Positions 50,876-60,641 are shown, numbered from the stretch's first letter. The stretch is DNA of 64,000 nt from Streptomyces sp. NBRC 109706 (GCF_000974485.1 NZ_BBOM01000005.1:478098-542097); one strand, 5' to 3'. Program-made: numbers and translations. The notes: generated by a model not told the origin, from the letters alone.

Positions 50876-51808
50876 CTATCGGCGACGCGGCGCCAGGTCC
50901 GAGACGCGCTGGCCCATCGGCGGGGTGCCGGAGAGGTGCCCCGTCGCCCTCGGCGCCGGCAGGGACAGATCGCGGCGGACCGCGTCGCCGCCCCGATCGG
51001 CCGGCTGCTTGGCGCTCGGCGTCGGCGGCGCGCCGACCACCGAGATCCGCACGCCCTGGTCGGCAAGAGCCTCCAGCTCGGCTCCCGCCTTCTCCGCCTC
51101 CGGCGGCGGCTGGTCGGTGATCAGCTGGGTGATCAGGTCGGTTGGCACGGTCTGGAACGCCGTGTCGGCGCCCAGCTTGGTGTGGTCGGCCAACACCACC
51201 ACCTCGGCGGCCGCGCGCAGCAGCGCCCGGTCGACGCTGGCGGCGAGCATGTTGGACGTGGACAGCCCGCGGTCAGCGGTGAGCCCGGAGCCGGACAGGA
51301 AGGCGCGGCTGACCCGCAGGCCGAGCAGCGACTGTTCGGCACCGCTGCCGACCAGCGCGTAGTTGGAGCCTCGCAGGGTGCCGCCCGTCATCACCACCTC
51401 CACCCGGTTGGCGTGCGCCAACGCCTGGGCGACCAGCAGCGAGTTGGTGACCACCGTGAGCCCGGGGACCCGGGCCAGCCGGCGGGCCAGCTCCTGTGTG
51501 GTGGTGCCGGCGCCGACCACGATGGCCTCGCCCTCCCGCACCAGCGAGGCCGCGTGTTCCGCGATGGCGGTTTTCTCCGCCGTCGCGGCCATCGCCCGCT
51601 GGGGAAATCCGGATTCCCGGGTGAAGCCACCCGGGAGGACCGCGCCTCCATGTCTGCGGTCCAGCAGTCCTTCTGCCTCCAGGGCGCGGACATCGCGCCG
51701 GACGGTCACTTCTGAGGTCTGGACGACGCGGGCCAGCTCGCGGAGCGACACGGCTCCGTTGGCGCGCACCATTTCGAGAATCATCTGACGACGTTCTGCA
51801 GCGAACAC
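50876..51808 (-). CDS. DeoR/GlpR-family regulator
   Basis: 310 residues from GTG 51808 (the conserved start FAAERRQMILEMVRANGAV); ATG 51835 would add nine residues. The DeoR HTH (VSLRELARVVQTSEVTVRRD followed by VRALEAEGLL) and the sensor domain (VGAGTTTQELARRLARVPG, VVMTGGTLRGSNYALVG) are complete. Ligands are usually phosphorylated sugars. It lies in the block that contains purine-nucleoside phosphorylase and deoC genes, so it is a candidate for the shared CTACGCGCGTAG operators, unproven. The C-terminal 60 residues are Pro/Arg-rich and variable. Confidence 0.9.
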   Translation of the reverse strand: MFAAERRQMILEMVRANGAVSLRELARVVQTSEVTVRRDVRALEAEGLLDRRHGGAVLPGGFTRESGFPQRAMAATAEKTAIAEHAASLVREGEAIVVGAGTTTQELARRLARVPGLTVVTNSLLVAQALAHANRVEVVMTGGTLRGSNYALVGSGAEQSLLGLRVSRAFLSGSGLTADRGLSTSNMLAASVDRALLRAAAEVVVLADHTKLGADTAFQTVPTDLITQLITDQPPPEAEKAGAELEALADQGVRISVVGAPPTPSAKQPADRGGDAVRRDLSLPAPRATGHLSGTPPMGQRVSDLAPRRR

Positions 51809-51940
51809 GGAACCGACAGTAACCCCAACGACCATCTGCTTTCAGCAGGTTGCGAGGATCTATCGAAGTTGTCTATACGCACGCCCCAGGCGTGCTACGC
51901 GCCGGGGGCGCACCCCAATGCTTCCAGCGCCGCCCTATGC

Positions 51941-53383
51941 CTACTGTTCTTCCAGCCCTTTTCGGGTATGCAACTGGCGTGCCGCCTCAGCGATCGAACC
52001 CGACAACGAGGGGTAAACGGTGAACGTTTTTGCGATCTGCTCCACCGTCAAACTGTTGTCCACCGCAATCGCTATCGGGTGAATCAGTTCGCTGGCCCGA
52101 GGGGAGACCACCACACCGCCGACCACAATGCCCGTTCCGGGTCGGGCGAAGAGCTTCACAAAGCCGTCCCGAACGCCCTGCATCTTGGCGCGGGGATTTC
52201 GCAGCAGCGGCAACTTCACCACCCGGGCGTCGATCCGCCCGGCGTCCACGTCCTGCTGGCTGTAGCCGACGGTGGCGATCTCGGGGTCGGTGAAGATGTT
52301 CGCCGACACCGTCTTCAGATCGAGCGGGGCCACCGCGTCGCCGAGGAAGTGGTAGATCGCGATGCGGCCCTGCATCGCCGCCACCGAGGCCAGCGCGAAG
52401 ACGCCGGTGCAGTCGCCGGCCGCGTAGACGCCGGGCGCCGTGGTGCGGGACACCTTGTCCGTGAGGATATGGCCGGACTCGGTGAGCTTGACGCCGGCCT
52501 CCTCCAGGCCCATGTCGGCCGTGTTGGGCACCGCGCCGACCGCCATCAGACAGTGCGTGCCGGAGAGGGTGCGACCGTCCGAGAGGGTGATCTCCACCCG
52601 GTCCCCGACCCGCTTGGCCGAGGCGGCCCTGGAGCGGGAGAGCACGTTCATCCCGCGCCGCCGGAAGACGTCCTCCAGCACGGCCGCCGCGTCCGGGTCC
52701 TCCCCCGGCAGCACCCGGTCGCGCGAGGAGACCAGCGTCACCCGGGAGCCCAGCGCCTGGTAGGCGCCGGCGAACTCGGCCCCGGTGACGCCGGAGCCGA
52801 CCACGATCAGCTCCTCGGGCAGCTCCTTGAGGTCGTAGACCTGGGTCCAGTTGAGGATGCGTTCCCCGTCGGGCCTGGCGTCCGGGATCTCCCTGGGGTG
52901 ACCGCCGGTACACACCAGCACGCCGTCGGCGATCAGCTCCCGCTCCGCGCCGCGCTCGTCCGTGACCGCGACCTTCCGGGTGCCGTCCGTGTCCTGGCCG
53001 GGCAGCAGCCGGCCGCGTCCGCGCAGCACCGTGACCCCGGCCCGCTGCACCGAGCCGGTGATGTCGTGGGACTGGGCCAGCGCCAGCCGCTTCACCCGCC
53101 GGTTGACCACGCCCAGGTCGACGCCGATGCCGCGCACCTCGTCCCCGACGCCGTCCCCGTCGTGATCGATCTCGATGCCCAGCTCCTCGTGCGAGGAGTC
53201 GAAGCCGGTCATCACCTCGGCCGTCGCGATCAGGGTCTTGGAGGGCACGCAGTCCGTGAGCACCGAGGCGCCGCCCAGGCCGTCCCGGTCGACAACGGTC
53301 ACCTCCGCGCCCAGCTGCGCCGCCACCAGCGCCGCCTCGTACCCGCCTGGTCCGCCACCAATGATCACGATTCGAGTCACCAT
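51941..53383 (-). CDS. lpdA: LpdA-like NAD(P)H quinone dehydrogenase
   Basis: 480 residues from ATG 53383. Flavoprotein disulfide reductase family: FAD motif IVIIGGGPGGYEAALVAAQLG, NAD motif IVVGSGVTGAEFAG, and VYAAGDCTG. The redox CxxxxC is not conserved: the segment reads GGASVLTDCVPSK, keeping only the second Cys, so it cannot be a dihydrolipoamide dehydrogenase. This matches mycobacterial LpdA (Rv3303c), an NAD(P)H:quinone reductase linked to oxidative stress resistance. Convergence with no neighbour; the divergent small gene at 53511 starts 127 bases away. Confidence 0.9.
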   Translation of the reverse strand: MVTRIVIIGGGPGGYEAALVAAQLGAEVTVVDRDGLGGASVLTDCVPSKTLIATAEVMTGFDSSHEELGIEIDHDGDGVGDEVRGIGVDLGVVNRRVKRLALAQSHDITGSVQRAGVTVLRGRGRLLPGQDTDGTRKVAVTDERGAERELIADGVLVCTGGHPREIPDARPDGERILNWTQVYDLKELPEELIVVGSGVTGAEFAGAYQALGSRVTLVSSRDRVLPGEDPDAAAVLEDVFRRRGMNVLSRSRAASAKRVGDRVEITLSDGRTLSGTHCLMAVGAVPNTADMGLEEAGVKLTESGHILTDKVSRTTAPGVYAAGDCTGVFALASVAAMQGRIAIYHFLGDAVAPLDLKTVSANIFTDPEIATVGYSQQDVDAGRIDARVVKLPLLRNPRAKMQGVRDGFVKLFARPGTGIVVGGVVVSPRASELIHPIAIAVDNSLTVEQIAKTFTVYPSLSGSIAEAARQLHTRKGLEEQ

Positions 53384-53510
53384 TCCAGTGTCCCGCACGA
53401 CTCGTCCCTTCCGCTCCCGACCCCCGGAGCGGGGGCACGTCACCCACGGGAGCGGTCTTCCGCGTCGATCCCGGTAGTGCCGGCGCGCCTCTCCCGTACG
53501 CTCTAGGGCC

Positions 53511-53957
53511 ATGTCCCTCTACGCCGCTTACGCCGGAAACCTCGACCCCCGGCTGATGGCCCGGCGCGCACCGCACTCCCCGTTGCGCGGCACCGGCTGG
53601 ATCTCCGGCTGGCGCCTCACCTTCGGCGGGGAGGAGATGGGTTGGGAGGGCGCCCTGGCCACCCTGGCCGAGGCCGGCGTCCCCCCGGCGCCCGACGTCT
53701 TCGTCGCCCTCTACGACATCGCCCCCATGGACGAGGAACGCCTCGACCGCTGGGAGGGCGTCGGTCTGGACATCTACCGCCGGACGCGGGTCCGGGTCGA
53801 CACCCTGGACGGCCAGGTCTCGGCGTGGGCCTATGTGCTCAACGGCTACGAGGGCGGGCTGCCGTCGGCCCGGTATCTGGGCGAGATCGCCGATGCCGCC
53901 GAATCGGCCGGGGCGCCGCACGACTATGTGATGGAAATCCGCAAACGCCCCTGTTGA
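53511..53957 (+). CDS. gamma-glutamylcyclotransferase-like protein
   Basis: 148 residues from ATG 53511. The GGCT fold opens with YAAYAGNLDPRLMARRAP, the substrate loop motif (YGSNL/YAGNLD), and the catalytic Glu is likely in WEGVGLDIYRRTRV. DVFVALYDIAPMDEERLDRW supports the family. Members release 5-oxoproline from gamma-glutamyl amines. Substrate in mycothiol-producing actinobacteria is unknown. It is conserved beside lpdA in Streptomyces as far as I recall. Confidence 0.85.
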   Translation: MSLYAAYAGNLDPRLMARRAPHSPLRGTGWISGWRLTFGGEEMGWEGALATLAEAGVPPAPDVFVALYDIAPMDEERLDRWEGVGLDIYRRTRVRVDTLDGQVSAWAYVLNGYEGGLPSARYLGEIADAAESAGAPHDYVMEIRKRPC

Positions 53958-54026
53958 GACGGGCCCCCGAAGCACCCACCGGCCGCCGTCCGATGGCTGG
54001 TACCCGATCCCGGGGGCATATCCCGT

Positions 54027-54056
54027 CTACGCGCGTAGGGACAAAGCGGCTAGGCT
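54027..54056 (+). promoter_or_regulatory. leaderless promoter and palindromic operator of the purine-nucleoside phosphorylase gene
   Basis: The palindrome CTACGCGCGTAG (54027-54038) lies over the expected -35 region, and TAGGCT (54051-54056) is a good -10 placed 6 bases before the GTG start, indicating leaderless transcription. The same palindrome occurs before deoC at 60617. Confidence 0.65.
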
Positions 54057-54062
54057 CACCTT

Positions 54063-54863
54063 GTGAACGCATCTGACATGGCCCGCTCGGGCGACGCCGC
54101 AGCCGCTCGCCTACGCGAGTTGACCGGTGTGAACAGCCATGACGTCGCACTGGTCATGGGGTCCGGCTGGGCCCCCGCCACCGAGCGGCTGGGGACACCG
54201 ATCCGGGAGCTGGACGTCACCGAACTTCCCGGTTTCCCGCCGCCGGCCGCCGAGGGGCACGCGGGCAAGATCCGCTCCTACCAGGTGGGGGACAAACGCG
54301 CGTTGGTCTTTGTCGGCCGCACCCACTTCTACGAGGGGCTCGGCGTCGGCGCCGTCACCCACGGGGTGCGCACGGCGGTGGCCGCCGGCTGCAAGACGGT
54401 GGTGCTCACCAACAGCTGCGGCGGGCTACGCGACGGGATGCATGTCGGACAGCCGGTACTGATCAGCGACCACATCAATCTGACCGCGACCTCGCCGATC
54501 GTGGGCGCGAACTTCGTTGATCTGACCGATCTTTACTCGCCACGCCTGAGGGCCCTCTGTCGGGAGATCGATCCAAGCCTCGAAGAGGGCGTCTATGTGC
54601 AGTTCCCCGGTCCGCACTACGAGACGCCGGCCGAGATCCGGATGGTGCGCACCCTCGGCGGCGATCTGGTCGGCATGTCCACCGTGCTGGAGGCCATCGC
54701 GGCCCGCGAGGCGGGCGCCGAGGTGCTGGGCGTCTCCCTGGTCACCAACCTCGCGGCCGGGATCACGGGGGCCCCGTTGAACCACGAGGAGGTCCTGCGG
54801 GCCGGCCAGGACTCGGCCGCCCGGATGGGCGACCTCCTGGCCCAGGTGCTCATCAAGTCCTGA
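54063..54863 (+). CDS. purine-nucleoside phosphorylase
   Basis: 266 residues from GTG 54063. It splits purine (deoxy)ribonucleosides with phosphate to base and (deoxy)ribose-1-phosphate. Trimeric PNP family: [15 protein letters not shown] with the phosphate-site His, [29 protein letters not shown] and [14 protein letters not shown] (base-site Asn). The phosphosugar mutase gene follows after 31 bases and the product can pass directly to it. A 12-bp palindrome and leaderless promoter lie upstream. Confidence 0.94.
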   Translation: MNASDMARSGDAAAARLRELTGVNSHDVALVMGSGWAPATERLGTPIRELDVTELPGFPPPAAEGHAGKIRSYQVGDKRALVFVGRTHFYEGLGVGAVTHGVRTAVAAGCKTVVLTNSCGGLRDGMHVGQPVLISDHINLTATSPIVGANFVDLTDLYSPRLRALCREIDPSLEEGVYVQFPGPHYETPAEIRMVRTLGGDLVGMSTVLEAIAAREAGAEVLGVSLVTNLAAGITGAPLNHEEVLRAGQDSAARMGDLLAQVLIKS

Positions 54864-54894
54864 ACGCGACAGGACCACCCCCGAACGAGTACTC

Positions 54895-56613
54895 ATGCGG
54901 ACGAACACCCCTAGCGGCGGGAGCGAGAACGTGGCGGGCGACACCGGCGGCGACAGGAACGAGCTGATCGCACGGGCCAGGGCCTGGCTCGCCGAGGATC
55001 CGGACCCGGACACCCGCGCCGAGCTGGCCGCCCTGCTGGACGCGGACGATGCCCAGGCGCTCGCCGAACGGTTCGCCGGCACCCTCCAGTTCGGCACCGC
55101 CGGGCTGCGCGGCGAGATGGGCGCGGGCCCGATGCGGATGAACCGCGCCGTGGTGATCCGCGCCGCCGCCGGGCTCGCCGCCTATCTCCGGGACCGCTCC
55201 CCCGGGCTCGTCGTCGTCGGCTATGACGCGCGGCACAACAGCGAACGCTTCGCCCGGGACAGCGCCGCCGTGTTCACCGGCGCCGGGCTGCGCGCCGTGC
55301 TGCTGCCCAGGCCGCTGCCCACTCCCGTACTGGCCTTCGCCATCAGGGAGTTGGGCGCGGTGGCCGGCGTCGCCGTGACCGCAAGCCACAACCCGCCCCG
55401 GGACAACGGCTACAAGGTCTACCTCGGCGACGGCAGCCAGATCGTGCCGCCGGCCGACGCGGAGATCGCCGCCGAGATCGCCGCCGTCGGCGCGCTGGCG
55501 GATGTGCCCAGGCCGGCGGAGGGTTGGGAGGTGCTGGGCGAGGACATCGTCACCGCCTATCTGGCCCGCACCGGCGCCGCCCTCACCGAGGGCGCACCGC
55601 GCACGCTGGGCACGGTGTACACGCCGCTGCACGGTGTGGGCCAGTCGGTGCTCACCGAGGCCTTCACCAGGAACGGTTTCGCGGCCCCCGTCGAAGTGCC
55701 CCAACAGTCCGCGCCCGACCCGGACTTCCCCACCGTGGCCTTCCCCAATCCGGAGGAGCCGGGCGCCATGGATCTGGCGCTCGATCTGGCCAGGTCCACC
55801 CCCGGCACGGATCTGGTGCTGGCCAACGACCCGGACGCGGACCGCTGCGCCGTGGGCGTCCCGGACGCGGCGGCCGACGGCGGCTGGCGGATGCTGCGCG
55901 GCGACGAGGTGGGGGCGCTGCTGGCCAGCCATCTGGTGCGGCGCGGCCGCCGGGGCACGTTCGCCACCTCGATCGTGTCCTCGTCCCTGGTCGGCCGCAT
56001 CGCCGCCGACGCCGGGCTGCGCTATACGGAGACGCTGACCGGCTTCAAGTGGCTCGCCCGGGTACCCGAGTTGGGCTATGCCTTCGAGGAAGCGCTCGGC
56101 TACTGCGTCGATCCGGCCGGCGTGCGTGACAAGGACGGCATCACGGCCGCCCTGCTGATCGCCGAGCTGGCCGCCGAACTCCGCGCCGTGGGGCGGACGT
56201 TGACGGATCTGCTGGACGAACTGGCGGTGCGGCACGGGCTGCACGCCACCGACCAGCTCTCCGTCCGGGTGGCCGATCTCTCGCTGATCGCCGACGCGCT
56301 GCGCCGGCTGCGGTCCGCGCCGCCGACCGCGCTGGCAGGGCTGGCGGTGGCCGCGGCCGACGATCTCACCGAGGGCAGCGCCGAACTGCCGCCGACGGAC
56401 GGGCTCCGTTACCACCTGACCGGCGAGGGCGAGGTGGCGGCGGCCCGGGTGATCGTCCGGCCCTCCGGCACCGAGCCCAAGATCAAGTGCTATCTGGAGG
56501 TGGTGGTCCCGGCGGCCGATCTCGCCGCCCTGCCCTCCGCCCGCGCCGTCGCCGCCCGTACCCTGGCCGCGCTGAAGAAGGACCTGGCCGCCCAGGCCGG
56601 CCTCCCGGGGTGA
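54895..56613 (+). CDS. phospho-sugar mutase (phosphopentomutase/phosphomannomutase type)
   Basis: 572 residues from ATG 54895; an internal GTG (residue 12) is possible. Alpha-D-phosphohexomutase family: FGTAGLRGEMGAGPMRMNR, catalytic phosphoserine loop TASHNPPRDNGYKVY, metal loop DPDADRCAVG, and GTEPKIKCY phosphate-binding end. The 570-residue length and the tight link with purine-nucleoside phosphorylase favour phosphopentomutase/phosphoglucomutase-2-like activity, converting (deoxy)ribose-1-phosphate to the 5-phosphate used by DeoC. Often annotated ManB in Streptomyces. Confidence 0.92.
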   Translation: MRTNTPSGGSENVAGDTGGDRNELIARARAWLAEDPDPDTRAELAALLDADDAQALAERFAGTLQFGTAGLRGEMGAGPMRMNRAVVIRAAAGLAAYLRDRSPGLVVVGYDARHNSERFARDSAAVFTGAGLRAVLLPRPLPTPVLAFAIRELGAVAGVAVTASHNPPRDNGYKVYLGDGSQIVPPADAEIAAEIAAVGALADVPRPAEGWEVLGEDIVTAYLARTGAALTEGAPRTLGTVYTPLHGVGQSVLTEAFTRNGFAAPVEVPQQSAPDPDFPTVAFPNPEEPGAMDLALDLARSTPGTDLVLANDPDADRCAVGVPDAAADGGWRMLRGDEVGALLASHLVRRGRRGTFATSIVSSSLVGRIAADAGLRYTETLTGFKWLARVPELGYAFEEALGYCVDPAGVRDKDGITAALLIAELAAELRAVGRTLTDLLDELAVRHGLHATDQLSVRVADLSLIADALRRLRSAPPTALAGLAVAAADDLTEGSAELPPTDGLRYHLTGEGEVAAARVIVRPSGTEPKIKCYLEVVVPAADLAALPSARAVAARTLAALKKDLAAQAGLPG

Positions 56614-56676
56614 TCCGGCGACGGCCCGTCCGAACCGCCGCACCGGCCCCGACGACGGAGCGCACCCGGACATGAG

Positions 56677-56712
56677 CGAGTCCCCGCCCCGGTGCGTACG
56701 GGCGGGGACTCG
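56677..56712. terminator. bidirectional terminator between the mutase and protease genes
   Basis: Perfect 13-bp stem, CGAGTCCCCGCCC (56677-56689) and GGGCGGGGACTCG (56700-56712), loop of 10 bases, located between convergent genes. Confidence 0.85.
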
Positions 56713-56768
56713 GCCGACTCGGTCAGGCGGCCCGGTCGGCGGACGTGCGGGTCAGCGCGTGCGCCCGG

Positions 56769-57689
56769 TCAGGGCAGCGTCACCCCGGAGACGGCGGCCG
56801 CCTCCGTGACGCGCTGGTAGAAGGTGGTGCCGCCGACGGAGCAGTTGCCGCTGCCGCCGGAGGTCAGGCCGTAGCCGACGCTGCCGCCCCACAGCGGACC
56901 GCCGCTGTCGCCGGGCTCGGCGCAGACGTTGGTCCTGATCATGTCGTACACGACCTCGCCGTTGCCGTAGTCCACGGTGTAGCCGAGGCCGGTGACGCTG
57001 CCGCAGTGCACGCCGGTGGTGCTGCCGCTGCGGCAGACCTGCGTGCCGACCGCGGGGTCGGCGAACGAGGTGATGGTGCCGCCGCCGACCACCGTGCCGG
57101 GCACGGACGCGGGCTGCGGGTCGTACTGCACCAGGCCGAAGTCGTCGCCGGGGAAGTACGAGCTGACGGTGAAGCCGATCTGGCTGACCCCGTCGCTCCA
57201 CAGCGGGTACGGCGGCGTGGGGCCGTACGGGTCGTCCGTGCAGTGGCCGGCCGTCAGGAAGTAGAAGGTGCTTCCCGAGCGGACGTTGAAGCCGAGCGAG
57301 CAGCGCCAACCGAGATCGGCGTAGATGGCGTCACCGCCCTGCAGGTACTGCTCGAACACGCCGGGGGTGTGCTCGATGTCGAGCGCGCCGGACAGCGTCC
57401 CCGCGCTCTCCTTGATCTCGGCGATCTCCGCGCGGGTCACGGAGTCGTCGACGAGCACGTGCACCGTGCCCGCCGCCTCGTCCACGGCCCATGCGGTGCC
57501 ACCCACATCGGCGGCGTCAACGGCCTCGGCGACGGTGGCGAGTTGGGTGGCGCTGAACGTCTGGGCCGAATCGGCCTGGGCTGCTCCCGGCACCGCGAGT
57601 GCGGAGCCGGCGATCAGGCCGGTGGCCACGGCAAGTACCTTGAGCCCGCGGGCCATTCGGCCGCGACGGGTGGTGCGCTGCGTACTCAC
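56769..57689 (-). CDS. secreted chymotrypsin-like serine protease (SGP/alpha-lytic type)
   Basis: 306 residues from GTG 57689 (GGAGGCAGCAA upstream). Signal peptide with hydrophobic core [18 protein letters not shown], then a pro-domain of about 75 residues ([32 protein letters not shown]) that folds the enzyme and is removed. Mature family S1 protease with triad His in FLTAGHCT, Asp in GDDFGLVQ and Ser in EPGDSGGPL. Three disulfides are expected (RCS...GHC, VCRS...HCG, VCAE...NCS). Extracellular proteolysis, comparable to Streptomyces griseus proteases. Confidence 0.93.
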   Translation of the reverse strand: MSTQRTTRRGRMARGLKVLAVATGLIAGSALAVPGAAQADSAQTFSATQLATVAEAVDAADVGGTAWAVDEAAGTVHVLVDDSVTRAEIAEIKESAGTLSGALDIEHTPGVFEQYLQGGDAIYADLGWRCSLGFNVRSGSTFYFLTAGHCTDDPYGPTPPYPLWSDGVSQIGFTVSSYFPGDDFGLVQYDPQPASVPGTVVGGGTITSFADPAVGTQVCRSGSTTGVHCGSVTGLGYTVDYGNGEVVYDMIRTNVCAEPGDSGGPLWGGSVGYGLTSGGSGNCSVGGTTFYQRVTEAAAVSGVTLP

Positions 57690-57945
57690 TTGCTGCCTCC
57701 GTTGGGATTCATGGATCCGGTGGATGAGCTGACCGTGAGGTGCCTGTAACGTGCGCGTAGCACTCGCGAGGGTCATGCCCACGACAAGTGCTCCACAGAA
57801 TCTTCCCATCGCGAACCGCGTTGGCAAGGACGGGATTTGGCCACTTGCCCCGGGCCCGCTCCTGCCCTCCGGCGGCGCGACCACTCCCCCGGCGGGCGCC
57901 GCTCGACGGGCGGCCGTTGTCAGACCCTCGGTCTAGGGTTTCCGC

Positions 57946-58308
57946 ATGAGTGTTTCCCTCTACTACCGCGCCACCGGGGCGGCGACGCCGGCGGCGGTGG
58001 CCGAGATCCAGCGGGTGGTGGCCGCGCGCGAGGCGTCCTTCCCCTATGCCGACGAGGAGTCGCTGTTCCTCTATGACCGACGGCGGCGCGCCCCGGAGGA
58101 GATACTCGCCGGATCCACCAAGCTGCCGAGCGATCCGGATCGACAACTACCGGTGATCGCCCATGTGTTGGCCTCCCTCACCGCACTGCGCCGCGCCCTC
58201 CCCGGCTCCGACTGGCATGTACACATGGACGATCTGGACATCCCCTGGGCGGAGCCCCAGGGCTACACCCTCCCGGGCCTGACGGACGCGGCCGACGGTG
58301 CCGGCTAG
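57946..58308 (+). CDS. hypothetical protein
   Basis: 120 residues from ATG 57946. Sequence features: VSLYYRATGAATPAAVAEIQ, ESLFLYDRRRRAPEEILAG, then VIAHVLASLTALRRALPGSDWHVHMDD. Mixed alpha/beta, cytoplasmic, no Cys. No family is recognised. Its TAG stop lies inside the CTAG shared with the stop of the convergent glycerophosphodiesterase gene. Confidence 0.65.
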   Translation: MSVSLYYRATGAATPAAVAEIQRVVAAREASFPYADEESLFLYDRRRRAPEEILAGSTKLPSDPDRQLPVIAHVLASLTALRRALPGSDWHVHMDDLDIPWAEPQGYTLPGLTDAADGAG

Positions 58309-59594
58309 GCCACGGCGGGGACGATATAGGAGTAGACGTCCTCGATCACATGGCGCTCGTTGTAGTACTGGATGGTGTCGCCGAGCGTGTTGTTGAGGAT
58401 TCCCGTGTCCAGTCCCGCGTGGTAGTCGGTCGGGCCATTGGTGCCCCGGCCGATATGCACCCGCAGCAGGCTGCCCGGCTCGATCCGGTAGCCGTCCTCG
58501 ATCCGCACCCGGACATTGCCGGCCTGGTCGCGCAGATAGTGGCCGCCGACGTCGATCGGGCGGTCGGTGGTGTTGCGCAGCGCGACATACTCGGAGTTCT
58601 CCTCCTGCATGTCGTCGCCCGAGGGGTTCGGGTAGACATGGTCGACCACCACGCCGGCCGCTCTGGGCAACGGGTCGCGGCCGGCACGGACCCGCAGCGC
58701 GGTGTCGGTGAGGTTGGTGACCAGATAGTCGTAGCCCTGGTCGAGCGCCATCTCGATCTGTTCGGGGCTGTCCACCGGGTCGCTGTAGACCAGCAGCCCG
58801 GCCGCCCGCGCCCGCCGGATGTCCCCGGCGTGCGTCACACGGGGGTCGGCGAAGACGCCGACGGTCCAGTCGGCCAGTTCGGCCAGTTCCGCGTCCTCCA
58901 GCATCGCCCCGCCGGTGAGATAGGCGATCGGCACCTCGGGCAGCACCGCGCTGAACTCGCGCAATGCGTCCTGGTCCCGCGAGTGCACCATGATCCGGAA
59001 GGCGCCGGACCGCGTCCTGGAACCGTCGTCCAGGCCGTACTCGGCGAGCAGTTCTGCCAGCGCGGTCGCCACCCCCGGGCTCTTGGCCGGCGCCTTCAGC
59101 TCGAACGTGAACGCCGCGCGGCCCCGGTTGAGCCGAAGGATCTCCTCGACGGTCGGCACCCGCTCGCCCGCGTACTCCGCGCGGTGCCAGGAGCCGGCGT
59201 CCAGCCGCCTGATCTCCTCCAGGGTGAACGCGCCCACGTCCTCGCCCGCCCGGTCGGGGAAGACCTCGGCGACATCGGTGGTCCGTGCCAGGGTGTCGTC
59301 GTGCAGCAGCACCAACTCCCCGTCGGCCGTCAACTGGACGTCGCCCTCCAGGACTTCGGCGCCCTGCGCCAGCGCCTCACGGTAGGCGGCGGCGGTCTCC
59401 TCCGGAGCGTGCCGGGGCGCGCCCCGGTGCGACACCACCGGCACGTCCCGATGGTGCCCGCCGCCGCGCGACGCGGTCTCCGCCGCCGGCTCCCGGGGGG
59501 TGGCCGGCGCCGGACCGGCCTGGACGCCGGCCAACGAGGTCAGGGCGACGGCCAGCGCCGCCGTCAGAGGAATCACCAGGGGACGTACCCGCAT
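58305..59594 (-). CDS. secreted glycerophosphodiester phosphodiesterase with C-terminal lamin-tail domain
   Basis: 429 residues from ATG 59594. A signal peptide (VIPLTAALAVALTSLAGVQ) is followed by the GDPD TIM barrel: VVSHRGAPRHAPEETAAAY with catalytic His, EGDVQLTADGELVLLHDDTLART, FTFELKAP, and YLVTNLTDTALRVR. Residues 318-429 form a lamin-tail (LTD) beta-sandwich (VYPNPSGDDMQEENSEYVAL, DTIQYYN), often fused to secreted nucleases and phosphodiesterases. It releases glycerol-3-phosphate from glycerophosphodiesters or teichoic-type polymers. The fusion is the notable part. Confidence 0.9.
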   Translation of the reverse strand: MRVRPLVIPLTAALAVALTSLAGVQAGPAPATPREPAAETASRGGGHHRDVPVVSHRGAPRHAPEETAAAYREALAQGAEVLEGDVQLTADGELVLLHDDTLARTTDVAEVFPDRAGEDVGAFTLEEIRRLDAGSWHRAEYAGERVPTVEEILRLNRGRAAFTFELKAPAKSPGVATALAELLAEYGLDDGSRTRSGAFRIMVHSRDQDALREFSAVLPEVPIAYLTGGAMLEDAELAELADWTVGVFADPRVTHAGDIRRARAAGLLVYSDPVDSPEQIEMALDQGYDYLVTNLTDTALRVRAGRDPLPRAAGVVVDHVYPNPSGDDMQEENSEYVALRNTTDRPIDVGGHYLRDQAGNVRVRIEDGYRIEPGSLLRVHIGRGTNGPTDYHAGLDTGILNNTLGDTIQYYNERHVIEDVYSYIVPAVA

Positions 59595-59804
59595 CCGTAA
59601 CGCACCTCGATCATCTGAGTGTTCGGTTTCTTGGCTTCCTGGGGCGCCAGAGACCCTACGAAGCATCCGCGTACGGTCGGCGAACGTGACACAAAGCGCA
59701 ATCGTCCAGTCGGTGGGCTGATCACGGTGGGGCCGACGGGAACAATGGGAACTATGGGGTAACGGTTGGCCGAAGCGGAGCGAGGGTCCGGCAGAATCGT
59801 GGGT

Positions 59805-60437
59805 ATGACGAGTGAGCCCGAGAAGTACGCCGACCGCATCTACCGCTCCGGGTCGGCGCTGGCCGCCGGCGTGCTGCTGCTCGGCCTGGTGGGCTGGCTC
59901 GCCGGCGACGCCCTGCTGCGCGGCGACGGCCGCACGCCGGTGACCGCCCTGGCCACGCTGTTCTTCGTGGCACCCCTGGTGATCGCCTTCACCCTGCGCC
60001 CGGCGGTCTTCGCCTCCGACGAACGCATTCGCGTCCGCAACCCGTTCCGCACCGTCACAGCGCCCTGGGGCGCGGTGGAGAGCATCAGGGCCAGCTACTC
60101 GACCGAGCTGCTGGCGGGCGGCGTCAAGTACCAGCTGTGGGCGATCCCGGTCTCCCTGCGCGCCCGCTCCAAGGCCAACCGCCGCAACGAACAGGCCGCC
60201 TCGGGCCGTACCCCACGCTCCTTCCTCGGCCTGGGCGGCCACGTCGGCGGCCCCGAACCGGACGGCGACCGTGCGGCCCCCGGCGACATGGCGGTCGCCG
60301 AACTGCGCGAGCTCTCCGAACGCCACGGCGAGTCGGAGGCAGCCGATGGTACGGTCACGGTTCGCTGGAGCTACGAGATCCTGGCCCCCCTGGGCCTGGG
60401 CGCCGTCGGCCTGCTGATCCTGTGGCTGACCTCCTGA
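59805..60437 (+). CDS. PH-domain (bPH) membrane protein
   Basis: 210 residues from ATG 59805. Two hydrophobic helices near residues 17-35 and 47-64 (AAGVLLLGLVGWLAGDAL, TLFFVAPLVIAFTL) precede a bacterial PH-like domain (SDERIRVRNPFRTVTAPWGA, SIRASYSTELLAGGVKYQLW). A final hydrophobic helix is at the C-terminus (ILAPLGLGAVGLLILWLTS). Role unknown. It precedes deoC on the same strand, as I recall for S. coelicolor. Confidence 0.85.
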   Translation: MTSEPEKYADRIYRSGSALAAGVLLLGLVGWLAGDALLRGDGRTPVTALATLFFVAPLVIAFTLRPAVFASDERIRVRNPFRTVTAPWGAVESIRASYSTELLAGGVKYQLWAIPVSLRARSKANRRNEQAASGRTPRSFLGLGGHVGGPEPDGDRAAPGDMAVAELRELSERHGESEAADGTVTVRWSYEILAPLGLGAVGLLILWLTS

Positions 60438-60616
60438 GGGCGGCTTCGACGCCGCCGCTGCCACCCCGCGAGCGCCGTAACCGTGCGACGGCGATCACGG
60501 GTACCGGACACCCGCCACCCGTGCGTGCGTGCGGAGGACGCGTCCGCGTCGATCCCCAACCGGGGCGAGGGCCGACCCGGCCCCTGGCCGGAAACGGTTG
60601 GGGGGATGACAGGCCA

Positions 60617-60635
60617 CTACGCGCGTAGATATGCT
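60617..60635 (+). promoter_or_regulatory. palindromic operator and leaderless promoter of deoC
   Basis: CTACGCGCGTAG (60617-60628), identical to the palindrome before the purine-nucleoside phosphorylase gene. TATGCT (60630-60635) is a -10 candidate 6 bases before GTG 60642, the same spacing as in the phosphorylase promoter. Confidence 0.65.
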
Positions 60636-60641
60636 CATCTG

